From positions 1-57,361 of the forward strand of contig CANQCG010000005.1 in the NCBI GenBank assembly GCA_947589645.1: a DNA stretch of 57,361 nucleotides, in the 5' to 3' direction. Source of the stretch: an uncultured Clostridia bacterium (GTDB lineage Bacteria; Bacillota; Clostridia; TANB77; CAG-508). Positions 13,798 to 25,300 of the stretch are shown in pieces. A model generated the notes under the pieces. That model saw only the letters and a program-made list of their open reading frames with translations. It did no database searches and was not told where the DNA came from. Within the stretch, counting starts at the first letter, position 1. Each line of letters opens with the position of its first letter. A program made the position numbers and the translations under genes.

Positions 13798-15816
13798 ATG
13801 GTATTTACCAAAGAAAGTCTAAATTTAGAAAATGGAATACAAAAGGAATGGATAATAACAAATGGTATAGGGGGATATGCTTCATCTACAGCTATTGGAG
13901 TTAACACAAGAAAATATCATGGCTTATTAATAGCTGCCTTAAACCCTCCTGCCAGTAGACATTTGATACTTTCAAAAGTAGACGAAAGTTTGCAAATAGA
14001 AGACGAAAAATACAATTTATATACTAATATAAATAAAAATTATATTTCAGATGGTTACATCTATCAAGAAACATTTGCAAAAGAGTATATACCAACTTTC
14101 ACATACAAAATAAAAAATGTAAAAATTACAAAATCAATCTGTATGGAATATGGAAAAAACACAGTTGCTATTTCTTATAAAGTAAAAAACGGAGCGAAAA
14201 GGGCAACGCTAACATTAGCGCCACTATTAAACTTTAGAGATTATCATAGCACGAGTACAAATCATAAATTTAGCTTCACTCAAGAAATACAAGATAATAA
14301 GTTAAAATATATTATAGATAACAACGAAGCTACGCCTGTTTTTATTTCCGTTCCAAACTCTAAATATGTAATACACAATAACGATTCTTTTAATAACATG
14401 TTCTATTTAGAAGAAGAAAAAAGAGGCTTTATATCAGAAGAAAATCATCTAATACCAGGAGTATTTGAAATAACAATAGAGCCAAAAGAAGAAAAGGAAA
14501 TATCATTTATTTGTTCACTAGAACAAGACATAGAAAAGAAAACGGCTAAAAAAATAATCGAAAAAGAAGTTACAAGGTTAAACAAAATAATTAACCAAAC
14601 AGAATTAATAGATAATAAACTATCAAAAACAGACGAAGAACTTATAAAAAGTTTAATTATTGCAACAGACAATTTTGTAGCGCATAGATTAAGCCCTGAC
14701 GCATATACAATAATTGCGGGTTACCCATGGTTTATAGATTGGGCAAGAGACACATTAATTTCATTTGAAGGAATTTTATTAATAACTAAAAGATATGATA
14801 TAGCAAAACAAATATTACTAACTATCACAAAAGACATAAAAAATGGTCTTATTCCGAATTGTTATTCAGACTTTGATAATAAGCCATTATTTAATAGTGC
14901 AGATAGTTCATTATTACTTTTTGAACAAGTGCAAAAATATTTGCAATACACAGATGACTACAAATTTATAAAAGAAAACCTATATGAACATTTAAAATCT
15001 ATTATAGAAAATTATACATGTGGAATAGATATAGATAACAATAATATTTATTTAGACTATGATAATTTAATAGTTTCAGGAACAGAAGAAACACAAAACA
15101 CATGGATGGATGCAAAATATGATGGAAAACCAATTACTCCTAGAAATGGAAAAGTAGTAGAGATAAATGCTCTATGGTACAATGCGCTTAGAATTATGGC
15201 AGATTTAGAAAACAAAATAGGAAAAAAGGCAAAAGCTAAGCAATACAAAGATTTAGCAGATAGAACCAAATTTTCTTTTAACGAAAAGTTCTACAATAAA
15301 AAAAGAAGATGTTTATTTGATGTATTAGGAGATCCAAAAATTCGTCCAAATCAATTATTTGCTTTAAGTTTAACTTACCCAGTAGTAGATCCTGACTCAG
15401 AAGAAGCAAAAAATATCTTAGACATAGTAGAGAAAAAGCTATTAAACAGTTATGGGCTAAAAACACTTGCTAAGGGCGAAGAAAACTATGAAGAAGTATA
15501 CGAGGGAGACGGCTTTAAAAGGGACTCTTGCTATCATCAAGGAATTACATGGGTATGGCTTTTAGGACTATATTATAATACTTTAAGAAATATGATTAGC
15601 ATGCAAAAAAATAAAAAAGAAAAAGAAAGACTAGAAAAAGTTTTAAAACAATTTAAAAGCGATGTGAAAAACACTTTCGAAGAAGAAATTTCTTCAAGAG
15701 GTTGTATTGGAGGAATAGCAGAAATTTACGATTCTAAAAAGCCACAACTACCTAAAGGAGCAACAAATCAAGCATGGAGTGTGGCAGAGGTACTTAGAAT
15801 TATTACAGCCAAATAA
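13798..15816 (+). CDS. Glycogen debranching enzyme (amylo-alpha-1,6-glucosidase, GH133 type)
   Basis: The 672-residue cytosolic enzyme hydrolyses alpha-1,6 branch glucose from glycogen. The N-terminal GDE_N beta domain begins EWIITNGIGGYASSTAIGVNTRKYHGLL, the family signature. The C-terminal (alpha/alpha)6 barrel has YPWFIDWARDTLISFEG (about 309), NTWMDAKYDGKPITPRNGK, and FKRDSCYHQGITWVWLLGLY. The Asp/Glu residues in WARD and TWMDA are probable catalytic or substrate residues. It starts 19 bp after yvcK with AAAGGAGG, so the two are probably cotranscribed, joining wall-precursor and storage-carbon functions. Confidence 0.93.
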   Translation: MVFTKESLNLENGIQKEWIITNGIGGYASSTAIGVNTRKYHGLLIAALNPPASRHLILSKVDESLQIEDEKYNLYTNINKNYISDGYIYQETFAKEYIPTFTYKIKNVKITKSICMEYGKNTVAISYKVKNGAKRATLTLAPLLNFRDYHSTSTNHKFSFTQEIQDNKLKYIIDNNEATPVFISVPNSKYVIHNNDSFNNMFYLEEEKRGFISEENHLIPGVFEITIEPKEEKEISFICSLEQDIEKKTAKKIIEKEVTRLNKIINQTELIDNKLSKTDEELIKSLIIATDNFVAHRLSPDAYTIIAGYPWFIDWARDTLISFEGILLITKRYDIAKQILLTITKDIKNGLIPNCYSDFDNKPLFNSADSSLLLFEQVQKYLQYTDDYKFIKENLYEHLKSIIENYTCGIDIDNNNIYLDYDNLIVSGTEETQNTWMDAKYDGKPITPRNGKVVEINALWYNALRIMADLENKIGKKAKAKQYKDLADRTKFSFNEKFYNKKRRCLFDVLGDPKIRPNQLFALSLTYPVVDPDSEEAKNILDIVEKKLLNSYGLKTLAKGEENYEEVYEGDGFKRDSCYHQGITWVWLLGLYYNTLRNMISMQKNKKEKERLEKVLKQFKSDVKNTFEEEISSRGCIGGIAEIYDSKKPQLPKGATNQAWSVAEVLRIITAK

Positions 15817-15833
15817 ATAAGGCGTGGTGTCAA

Positions 15834-16853
15834 ATGGTAAAAATCGATGAACTAGAAAAAAACTTAAAACTAAACAACTTATCAAGTTTATATCTACTTT
15901 ACGGAAAAGAAAAATACTTAATAGAAAATAGCTTAAAAAAAATAAAAACAGCCTTTGGCGAGTGTACTAAGGGCATAAATTATATTTGTATTGATCAAGA
16001 TTCGGTTTCGGCAATAGTAGAAGAATTAAGCATGCCAGCATTTGGCTACCCTAAAAAGCTAATTATAGCAAAAAACACAGGGCTATTTAAAAAAGAAGCC
16101 AAAAAAAAGCAATCTGAGCTAAGCAATATAAAAGATGCAATAAATTCTTACATTACTGAAAATATCGAAACAATTAAACAAACCACTATATTAGTATTTG
16201 TCGAAGAAGAAGTAGACAAAACAGAACTTTATTTAACCATAGAAAAGTACGGTACAGTATGCGAAGTGCCTTTGCAAAAACCATTTGAATTAAAAAATAG
16301 GCTAATGCAAATATGCAAAGCATATAAAGTAAATGTAAACGATAGAACAATGCAATATTTTATAGAATGTTGCGGAACAGACTTGCAAACATTAATAAAC
16401 GAAATAAGAAAGTTAATAGAATATGTAGGGCAAAATGGCACTATAACCAATGAATTAATAGACGCATTATCAATAAAACAAATTGAAAGTGTAATATTTG
16501 ATTTAACAGATAATCTTGGGCAAAAAAAAGTAAAAGAAGCCTTTCAAGTATTGCACAATTTAATTTATGCAAAAGAGCCTGTGCAAAAAATTCTAATTAC
16601 ACTTTATAATCATTTCAAAAAATTATATATAGTAAAATTATGCGAAAAATATAATAAAGACATTGCGGGAGCTTTAAAATTATCTCCAAATCAAATGTTT
16701 TTAATAAACAAGTACAAAAATCAAGCGAGGTTTTTTAAAGAGCAAGAGCTAGAAAATATTACTAGAGAATTAAGAAATTTAGATTACAAATATAAAATAG
16801 GTTTAATCGATTTACAATTAGGGTTAGAAGCTATTTTATGTGCATATGTATAA
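15834..16853 (+). CDS. holA: DNA polymerase III delta subunit
   Basis: The 339-residue protein opens the sliding clamp within the clamp-loader complex. Family features: LYLLYGKEKYLIENSLKKI at the N-terminus, a degenerate AAA+ fold, KPFELKNRLMQICKAYKV in the middle, FIECCGTDLQTLINEIRKL (the conserved G-D-L-x-x-L-x-N-E-x-x-K block), and a C-terminal collar domain ending DLQLGLEAILCAY. It begins 17 bp after the debranching enzyme gene, the last gene of this rightward run before the hydrolase. Confidence 0.92.
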   Translation: MVKIDELEKNLKLNNLSSLYLLYGKEKYLIENSLKKIKTAFGECTKGINYICIDQDSVSAIVEELSMPAFGYPKKLIIAKNTGLFKKEAKKKQSELSNIKDAINSYITENIETIKQTTILVFVEEEVDKTELYLTIEKYGTVCEVPLQKPFELKNRLMQICKAYKVNVNDRTMQYFIECCGTDLQTLINEIRKLIEYVGQNGTITNELIDALSIKQIESVIFDLTDNLGQKKVKEAFQVLHNLIYAKEPVQKILITLYNHFKKLYIVKLCEKYNKDIAGALKLSPNQMFLINKYKNQARFFKEQELENITRELRNLDYKYKIGLIDLQLGLEAILCAYV

Positions 16854-16928
16854 TCAAATCTCATATAATCTGTATAAAAAGCTATTTTTTGTGTATATGT
16901 ATAATTATAAATAACATGTATAAAAGAG

Positions 16929-16970
16929 CCACTTTTGGTAAAAATAATAACAAATTTTTATCAAAGGTGG
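16929..16970 (+). promoter_or_regulatory. Hairpin enclosing the ribosome-binding site of the SleB-like gene
   Basis: Arms 16929-16945 and 16954-16970 pair over 17 bp with two G-U pairs. The right arm ends in AAAGGTGG, the ribosome-binding site, 8 bp before GTG 16979. No T run follows, so a terminator role is weak. The same arrangement precedes the amidase at 6708. Confidence 0.6.
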
Positions 16971-16978
16971 TTTAATTA

Positions 16979-17677
16979 GTGAAAAACTATTTTTCAAAAC
17001 ATAAAATTAAAATTATAATTTGTTTATTAGTAATTTTTGGCATAGCAATCTCTATATTAGCAATATGTGCTAAAAATAATAATGTAGAAGCATTATCAAA
17101 ATATGGCTCTAGGGGCAGTGAAGTTAGACAAATTCAAGAAAAATTAAAAAGATGGGGCTATTATAATGGTAGTGTAGATGGAATATATGGAAGCCAAACA
17201 ACGGCAGCAGTCAAAAGTTTTCAAAGAAAAAATGGCTTAACTGTTGATGGAATAGCAGGTACTAAAACCTTACAAGCAATGGGAATATATACCTCTAGTA
17301 GTTCATCATCATCTTCTAGTAGCCATTCATCAGATGTTAATTTGCTTGCAAGGCTAATATATGGCGAAGCAAGAGGCGAGCCATATACAGGGCAAGTTGC
17401 TGTTGGAGCAGTTGTGTTAAATAGAGTTAAAAGTAGCAAATTTCCAAACACTATAGCAGGTGTAATTTATCAAGCAGGAGCTTTTGATGTAGTATCAGAT
17501 GGTCAAATTAATATGACGCCAGATTCTACAGCCAAAAAGGCTGCGTCAGATGCTATAAATGGATGGGACCCAAGCTATGGATCAATATATTATTTTAACC
17601 CAGCCACAGCTACAAATGCATGGATTTGGTCAAGACCACATACAGTAACTATTGGTAAGCATAGATTTTGTAAATAA
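16979..17677 (+). CDS. SleB-like cell-wall/spore-cortex hydrolase with peptidoglycan-binding domain
   Basis: The 232-residue secreted protein has an N-terminal signal segment (KIIICLLVIFGIAISILAIC, residues 10-29). A PG_binding_1 domain follows, with GSRGSEVRQIQEKLKRWGYY...VDGIYGSQTTAAVKSFQRKNGL (about 43-85). Next come a Ser-rich linker and a Hydrolase_2 (SleB/CwlJ) domain. The hydrolase starts LLARLIYGEARGEPYTGQVAVGAVVLNR, in which the Glu of GEARGE is the catalytic acid. It ends with the typical RPHTVTIGKHRFCK. SleB is a lytic transglycosylase acting on spore cortex at germination. This protein could be SleB itself or a vegetative relative. Its start is GTG with a hairpin-buried ribosome-binding site. 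Confidence 0.92.
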   Translation: MKNYFSKHKIKIIICLLVIFGIAISILAICAKNNNVEALSKYGSRGSEVRQIQEKLKRWGYYNGSVDGIYGSQTTAAVKSFQRKNGLTVDGIAGTKTLQAMGIYTSSSSSSSSSSHSSDVNLLARLIYGEARGEPYTGQVAVGAVVLNRVKSSKFPNTIAGVIYQAGAFDVVSDGQINMTPDSTAKKAASDAINGWDPSYGSIYYFNPATATNAWIWSRPHTVTIGKHRFCK

Positions 17678-17706
17678 AGGCAATTTCTAATTTGATGTTA
17701 TATATT

Positions 17707-17750
17707 AAAAATTTCCCAATTTTAAGCAAAAAAATGGGGAAATTTTTTTT
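17707..17750 (+). terminator. Terminator of the SleB-like gene
   Basis: AAAATTTCCC pairs with GGGGAAATTTT, followed by eight T. Confidence 0.85.
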
Positions 17751-17807
17751 GACAATTTTTGAAATTAATAATAGAAGAAAATGGCACTTAAAATATCGCA
17801 ATAATAC

Positions 17808-17836
17808 TTGAAACTAAAAAGTTACTGTGATAAAAT
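17808..17836 (+). promoter_or_regulatory. Promoter of the giant surface-protein gene
   Basis: TTGAAA at 17808-17813, 17-bp spacer, TAAAAT at 17831-17836, about 45 bp before the ATG at 17881. Confidence 0.55.
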
Positions 17837-17880
17837 AAAAATGTAGAAAAAAGTTGAAAAATGTAAAGAGGTACATAGCG

Positions 17881-19377
17881 ATGAGAAAAGGTATTTTGGG
17901 CAGACATGCTTTAAAAAGACATAGATTAAAAAGAAGATTATCCAACATATTATTACTATTAATTTTATTAGTAATATTTATTGGAGTTTATTATAATATT
18001 AATAATTCAAAAGCAGAAGATGTAATTTCTGTAAAAGCGGTAGCCATAGATAAATATGGCTATTTAAGCGATGAAGAAATTAGTTTAACAGCAAAATATT
18101 TATATGATGATTTATATAGTTTAGAACTACCAGAAAATATTAATGGTAAGAAAATTAATAATTTACTTAGTGTATCAATAGGAGATGATAAGGCAGCATT
18201 AAACGAAGAAAATGCAGAAGAAAACGTAGAAACAAACGAGGAAGAAAATGTAGAAGAAAACAATGCATTTGAAGTAATAGATAATGCTATACAACTTACA
18301 AAAGAACAACTAGAAAACATAAGCATAAATTTAGAAGTAGAATATGATGTAGCAATACTAGAACAAAACGAAGAAGGAGAGTACAATAAAAACTTATTAT
18401 CAGAAAAAACAGAAGAAGAAAGACAAGCAATAGAAATAACAGAAGACACGAAAGTTTTATATAAAAAAGACTTAAAATATGAAGATGAGAGCCAAGCAAA
18501 AGTTGTAGAATTAATAGGCTATTTACCAAAAGATGCAGAGCTAAGAGTAGCCCCAGTTGCAATAGAAGACATACAAAGTTTATTTGAAGGAAAAACAGTA
18601 AAAACAGCATATGATATTAAGATAGTAGTACCACAAATAAACGAAAATGAAAAAATAGAATATATAGAAATAAACCCAGAAGACTTTGGAGAAACATGCG
18701 AAGTTTCAATACAAGATTCAAACATTGTACAAGACGCCCAAGTATATCACATAAAAGAAGATAACACAGTTGAAGAAGTAGAAGTAAAAGAAAATGTAGA
18801 AGAAAACGTAACCTTTGATGCAGGTAATTTTTCTATTTATGCGGTTACAGCAAACAGTGATATTAGTCCGATGGCAGTTGATGATATTGTAATTAGTGAT
18901 GTTATAATATATGGGGAACCGTACGCGCCAGTGCTAAGTGATAATAAGCTTAGAGTAAATATAAAGATTCTAAATGGTACAAAGAATTTGGTAAAAGAAC
19001 AAGTAACTTGGTTAAAAACAACTGGAGGAGTAGCAGGGGGTAGATTTAACCCTACAACTCTTGTTACGCAAGAAGCAGGCAAACACTATTATTTTGATTT
19101 GGATCCTGTTCCTGGAGGATCTATTAGCAGTAACAATTATAGAATTGTACTTTGGGAGGACAGTAGCTTATCAAAGGAAATTAGAAGTGTTGTATTAACC
19201 GTTGGGTATACACAAATAGAATTTAATGCAAATGGAGGAAATCTTGTTAATAGCGATGGTAGCACTATGGCTTTTAGTAGTACTGTTTACAGTTTTGCCC
19301 GAGGAGGTGATACGGATTTTACCTTACGATCAGTCAAGAATCGGAGGCTCATTCTATGGGTGGTGTACGGTATCTAG
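17881..19377 (+). CDS. Giant surface protein, N-terminal fragment (frameshifted)
   Basis: The start is ATG 17881, 9 bp after AGAGG; the in-frame TTG at 17854 has no such site. The N-terminus is strongly basic (KRHRLKRRL) followed by one membrane segment of 20 residues, a signal peptide or anchor. Then come an acidic spacer rich in EEN repeats (about 18195-18270), a beta-rich N-terminal region ending FDAGNFSIYAVTANS, and a start of an InlB/B-repeat-like unit (IEFNANGG). After 19320 the frame reads about 19 unrelated residues and stops. Deleting one T from TTTT 19317-19320 joins it to the next ORF, giving TDLPYDQSRIGGSFYGW, the expected B-repeat ending. This is therefore one gene with the following two ORFs. 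Confidence 0.75.
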   Translation: MRKGILGRHALKRHRLKRRLSNILLLLILLVIFIGVYYNINNSKAEDVISVKAVAIDKYGYLSDEEISLTAKYLYDDLYSLELPENINGKKINNLLSVSIGDDKAALNEENAEENVETNEEENVEENNAFEVIDNAIQLTKEQLENISINLEVEYDVAILEQNEEGEYNKNLLSEKTEEERQAIEITEDTKVLYKKDLKYEDESQAKVVELIGYLPKDAELRVAPVAIEDIQSLFEGKTVKTAYDIKIVVPQINENEKIEYIEINPEDFGETCEVSIQDSNIVQDAQVYHIKEDNTVEEVEVKENVEENVTFDAGNFSIYAVTANSDISPMAVDDIVISDVIIYGEPYAPVLSDNKLRVNIKILNGTKNLVKEQVTWLKTTGGVAGGRFNPTTLVTQEAGKHYYFDLDPVPGGSISSNNYRIVLWEDSSLSKEIRSVVLTVGYTQIEFNANGGNLVNSDGSTMAFSSTVYSFARGGDTDFTLRSVKNRRLILWVVYGI

Positions 19378-22300
19378 CGCTACGCCTGGAGGAGAATTTG
19401 AAAATATTATATTTCGTGGTAATAAGAGTCGTAGGGTGTTGACAGACGGTGTGAAAATGACCTACTATGCTATTTACGGGGCAGATACGACAGGACCAAT
19501 AGTAGAAATCGACCCACCTAGCTGCACATGGAGAAATACGGCCTTACCGTTAAAAATTACTGTAGAGGATGAGGTGAATGGATCATTGAACGGGGTATGT
19601 TACGTATCTACAAGTGACACAACACAGACCTCTGATGAATGGCATTGGACGCCGGAGCTGACTTCTTTACAGCCAACCCAAGCAGGCACATATTATATAT
19701 TTGTAGCTAGATTACGAGACAGAGCAGGCAACCTTAGCACATCAGAAACAGCTTATAAAACAACGGATCAATGGCATATATTTGGACCATATCGATTTAA
19801 ATTCGAAGCACCAACGATTTCGATAGACCCACCTAGTTGTACATGGAGGAATTCTGAATTGAGTGTGGAGTTTTTTGGAGACGATGAGGGGGCGGCGTTC
19901 AAAGATTTAGAGTGGAACTACTCTACTTCCGAATCTGTTCTGGACCTAGTACGCCCTAATTGGACGATAGCTCGTAGGTGTGATTTGGGTAATAGTCCCA
20001 TATCAGACGCCGACACATATTATGTATTTATAAAAAGAGTACGAGACAGGGCAGGAAATCTTAGCGAATCGAAAACAGCCTATAAGACAACAGATGAATA
20101 TCATATATATGGACCGTACCAATTTGATTGGGCGGGACCAACAGTATCAGCTACAGTATCAAATCAAAGTGCATGGACTAATACAGATAAAACAATAACA
20201 ATTACAGCAAGTGATGCAGACGTAGGAACAATAAGTGGCTACTATATATCAACACAACAAACCACACCAACAGGAGCATCAACAGAACAATGGCAAGCAG
20301 GAGGAAGCCCAAAAACAATAACAAAAGGATTAGGAACATATTATATATGGGCTAAAGACGGTCTAGGAAACATATCTGCAAGTTATGCAACAGTAAACGT
20401 TACAAAAATAGAAAAAACAGGACCAACAATAACTTTAAGTGCGGATAATAATAACAATACATGGGCTAGAACAGTAAGTGTAACAGTAACAATACGAGAC
20501 ACAGAAAGTGGACTAAAAAAAGGAGCAGATATAAGCTATGGCTGGACAGAAAGTAATACAGCACCATCAAGTTGGACGCCAGCACAGCTAAGTAGTTATA
20601 ACGATGGAGAAACAGGACCAGTAACATTTAAAGCAGAGAAGACTACAGGAACAGGCAAATTCTATTTATGGGTAAGACCAAAAACATTACAAGACAGGGC
20701 AGGAAATAGTACAACAGTAGATAAAAAATCAACAGGACAGTTTTATATAGATAACACCGGACCGGTATCATTAAGTGTATCAATAACCCCAACAGGATGG
20801 ACAAACAAAAATAAAACAATAACAATATCTGCAAAAGATGACAATGTAGGGGTAGTAAATGGCTACTATATATCAAATACAGATGTAACACCAACAACGA
20901 CAACAGGTGCTGGATGGCAAACTGAAAACACAACAACAAAACCAATGGGAAATTATTATATTTGGGCAAAAGACAGTTTAGGAAATATATCAGCAAGCCG
21001 TGTAGTAGCATCAGTAACACAAATAGAGACAGAACCACCAACAATAACAGTAACACCAGCAAACACTCAATCATATGTACAAAACACAAAGGTAACAATA
21101 AAAGTAGCAGATACAGGAGGATCAGGCTTAGCAAGTACTAACTTACAATTTTATGTATCAACATCAGCTACAACAGGAACACCACAAGCTTTTCAATCAG
21201 ATGGAACATACACAATAGGAACAGGGCTTTCAGGAACATATTACTTATTTGTAAGTCAAGTAAAAGATAATGCAGGAAACTTAAGCACTGGAACGGTATC
21301 AGGTTTAAATGGAGGACAATACCAAAGATTTGGACCATATTATTTCGATAATACACCACCATCAGAACCAACAACTATGGAATTTGTATATTGGGATTGG
21401 TCAAGATATACGCAAAATACATGGGCTAATCAAACTGTATGTGCCGCATATTTAAATGAACAACCTGGACCAAGTGGAGCAACAGATGGTCTTAGTGGAA
21501 TATCAAAATACCAAATATCTGAAGATAATTCATCATGGGTAGATTATGCATATGATTATTCTAAGTCATTATATAATATGAGTACACAAGGCACACACAA
21601 TAGATATTTTAGAGCAGTAGATGGCGCAGGAAACCCAGGACCATCAATACTTAGAACAGCTAAAATAGATTTAACAGTTCCAACAATAACAGTAACTCCA
21701 ACAAGTTGCGGATGGCGAAATACCTCACAAAGTATAACAATATCAGTATCAGAATCAGGAGGCTCTGACTTAAAGAGTCCATTGTATCAGTATTATTTAT
21801 CAACAAGTAACACAACCTTAACTGGAGGTACAGGTAAATGGGTAGAATATTCACAAGGTAAAGCATTTACAATAGATCCAGCAACATCAGGAACATATTA
21901 CTTGTTTGTAAGAAAATTAACAGACAATGCAGGAAATGTAAGCACAGCAAGTGGTGGAACAGATATAAATGCAGGAGACGTTGCATGCCACAGATTTGGA
22001 ACATACCAATTCGATAAAGATGCTCCAACAGGAACTGTAACTGCAAGTAAAACAGTAACAAATGAGTCAACAGTAACAATATATGTATCTGCATCAGATA
22101 CAGGTGGCTCAGGCGTAAGTAGAGTTGAAATAAATGGATGGTTTGGAGGAAACTATGCAACATATCTAACTGAAATAGATGGAAAATTAGATTCATCAAA
22201 TAGATATTATGCAACATTTAATTTTAAAGATATAAAGCATACAACAACTGGCAACACAAATAATGGAAATGGAACATATAAATTTGACGCTCATATATAT

Positions 22301-25300
22301 GATGTAGCAGGAAATCGAAAAGTAGCAACAGCTATTAATGTAGTATATGACACAACTTCACCAACAATAAAAGTAAGTCAAGAAAGTTGCGGATGGAGAA
22401 ATTCTGCACTAAGCATAACAATAACAGTAACCGAGACTGGAGGGGCAAGTTTAAGTAGTCCAGTATATGAATATTGCTTATCAACAAATACAACAAGCTT
22501 TACAGGAAGTTGGACAACTTATCAAACAGGTGTGCCAATTTCATTAAACCCTCCTGCAGATGGCAAATATTATTTATTTGTAAAACAAGTAAAAGATACA
22601 GCTGGCAACACAAGTACAGGAGGAACAGTTGACACTGTAGCAGGTGTTGCATGTCATAGATGGGGAACATACAATTTTGATAAAACAGCGCCAACAATAA
22701 AAGTAAGTCCAGCAAATTACAACACATCATGGACACAATCACTAAAAATAACAATAACAACTGAAGATACAGGAGGCTCTACTTTAAATACACCATCTTA
22801 TCAATATTTCTTATCAACAACCAAAACAGGCCTAACTGGTGGAGAGTGGAAACCTTATGTAAGTGGAACAGCATTTGATGTAACAGGCTTAAGTGGCACA
22901 TATTACTTATTTGTAAAAAGAGTAACAGACTATGCAGGAAACACAAGTATTGCAGATGGAACAGTAGCAAATGTAAGTGGCACAAATTATCAAGTATTTG
23001 GAGAATACCAATTTGATAATACAAACCCAGTCGCAGCAACCTTAATAATGAGGTTAGGCAGTGAGTCTGGTAGTCCTTACCAAAACGAATCATGGACAGC
23101 CTCAAATGTATATATAGCATTAACAGGGGGCGAAGATGCACACTCTGGAGTACAATCTTCAGTATATTCAGTAAATGGACAGGCAGCAACATCTAAACCA
23201 CAAACTCTAACAGGAACAGGCACATATAATATAACAGTAACAACAACAGATAATGTAGGCTTAAAACATCAAAGAACATATACAGTAAAAATAGACCAAA
23301 CAAAACCAGAAGTAGGAATCTTAACAATGAAATTAAAGGACTCATCAGGAGATCCTTATGCGAGTGGAACATGGACAAACCAAAGTGTATATATATCATT
23401 GGCAAATGGAAAAGATTTAGAATCTGGACATAACACAACTAAATATTCAGTAAATAATGGAACAGCAAAAACAGGCTCAGAAATACTAACATCAGAAGCA
23501 AAATACACAATAGTAGTAACAACAACAGATATGGTAGGAAATCAAAGTCAACACACATATTATGTATATATAGATAAAACAGCACCAACAATTTCAGTAA
23601 GTACAACAAGTTGTGGATGGAGAAAAGCAGCCTTAAGTGTAACAATAACAGTAACAGAAGCAGGAGGATCAAATTTAAGTACTCCGGTAGCATATGAATA
23701 TTGTTTGTCTACAACTACATCAAGTTTCACAGGAAATTGGACAACTTATCAATCAGGTAAACCAATTACATTAGATCCAACAGATGGAACATATTATTTA
23801 TTTGTAAAACAAGTAAGAGATGTAGCAGGAAATACAAGTACAGGAGGAGAAGTTGCAACAGTAGCAACTATTCCATGCCATAGATGGGGAACTTACAACT
23901 TTGATAAAACAGGGCCAACAATAAGCTTTGATCCAAATGTACAAGATACATGGACAAAATCTACAGCAGTAAAAGTAACAGCACAAGACTCACTTTCAGG
24001 CTTAATAGCAGGTGCAAAAATACAGTATCAATGGGTACTAAGTACTGGAACACCAGGAAATTCATGGACAGAGTTAGCAGCAACAAATAATGCAGGAGAA
24101 AAATCTGTAACATGGACAGTTCCAGCACAAGCATCAAGCGCATTGTCAGGAATATATAAATTATATATAAAAGCAGGAGTAACACAAGACAATATAACAG
24201 ATGCAACTAAAAATACAAATGCCCAAGCAAGTACTAATACATTCAAATTTGATAACACAAAACCAACAGTAACATTATCACCATCAGCGCAAGACGATAC
24301 AAGATATGTAAAAGGTGGAACAGCAATAACAGTAACAGTAGCAGATGCACATTCAGGCTTAATAGCAGCTGCAGAATTCCAATATCAATGGGTATTAGAG
24401 GGGCAAAGTCCAGCTGTAGGCAGTTGGGTATCAGTAAAATTAACCAATTCAGCAGGACTAGGAAGTACCACATACACAATACCAGCATCAGCATCAAGCA
24501 ATTTAAATGGTAGATATAAATTATATATAAGAGATACAATAACAAAAGATAATGTAACCGAAGCTACTAAAAATACTAATGCTCAAACAATATCAGGTCT
24601 ATTCTATTTTGATAATACAGCACCAGTAATTAAATTTAGCCCAAATACACAAACACAATGGTCAAGAGCTGGGGCAGAAATAACTGTTACAATAGATGAT
24701 AAATATCAAGGCACTGGAACAGATGTAGCAGGTCTACCAGAAAATATAACTATACAGTATCAATGGGTAAAATCAGATGGAACTCTAACAAACAATTGGC
24801 AAAATATTACAGGAAAAAATGCAGCAGGAGCAGCAAATACAACAAGAACAATACCAGCAGCAGCTTCAAAAGACTTTACAGGAGTATATTATTTATATGT
24901 TAGAGCAGGTTGCGTAAGTGATTACGTAAAAACAACTGTAGCAAACCAAAATATACAAACGAAGTCAGATTTATTTAATTTTGATAATACAAGTCCTACT
25001 ATAAGATTTGTGCCAAATAATCAAACAACATACTCAAAATCAGGATCAGAAGTAGTAGTACATATTGCAGATCCAGATGCAGGTTTGTTACAAGATGTAA
25101 CTATACAATATCAATGGGTAATAGATGGAAGTGCACCAGTAGAGGCAAATTGGAAACAGATTACAGGAGGAATAAACTCTCTAGGCGCACATTCAACAAC
25201 AAGAACAATACCAGCAGATGCATCAAATGGGCTTACAGGAAAATACTATTTGTACATAAGGGAAGGTACAGTAGGAGATAATGTAAAAGACGAAACAAAA

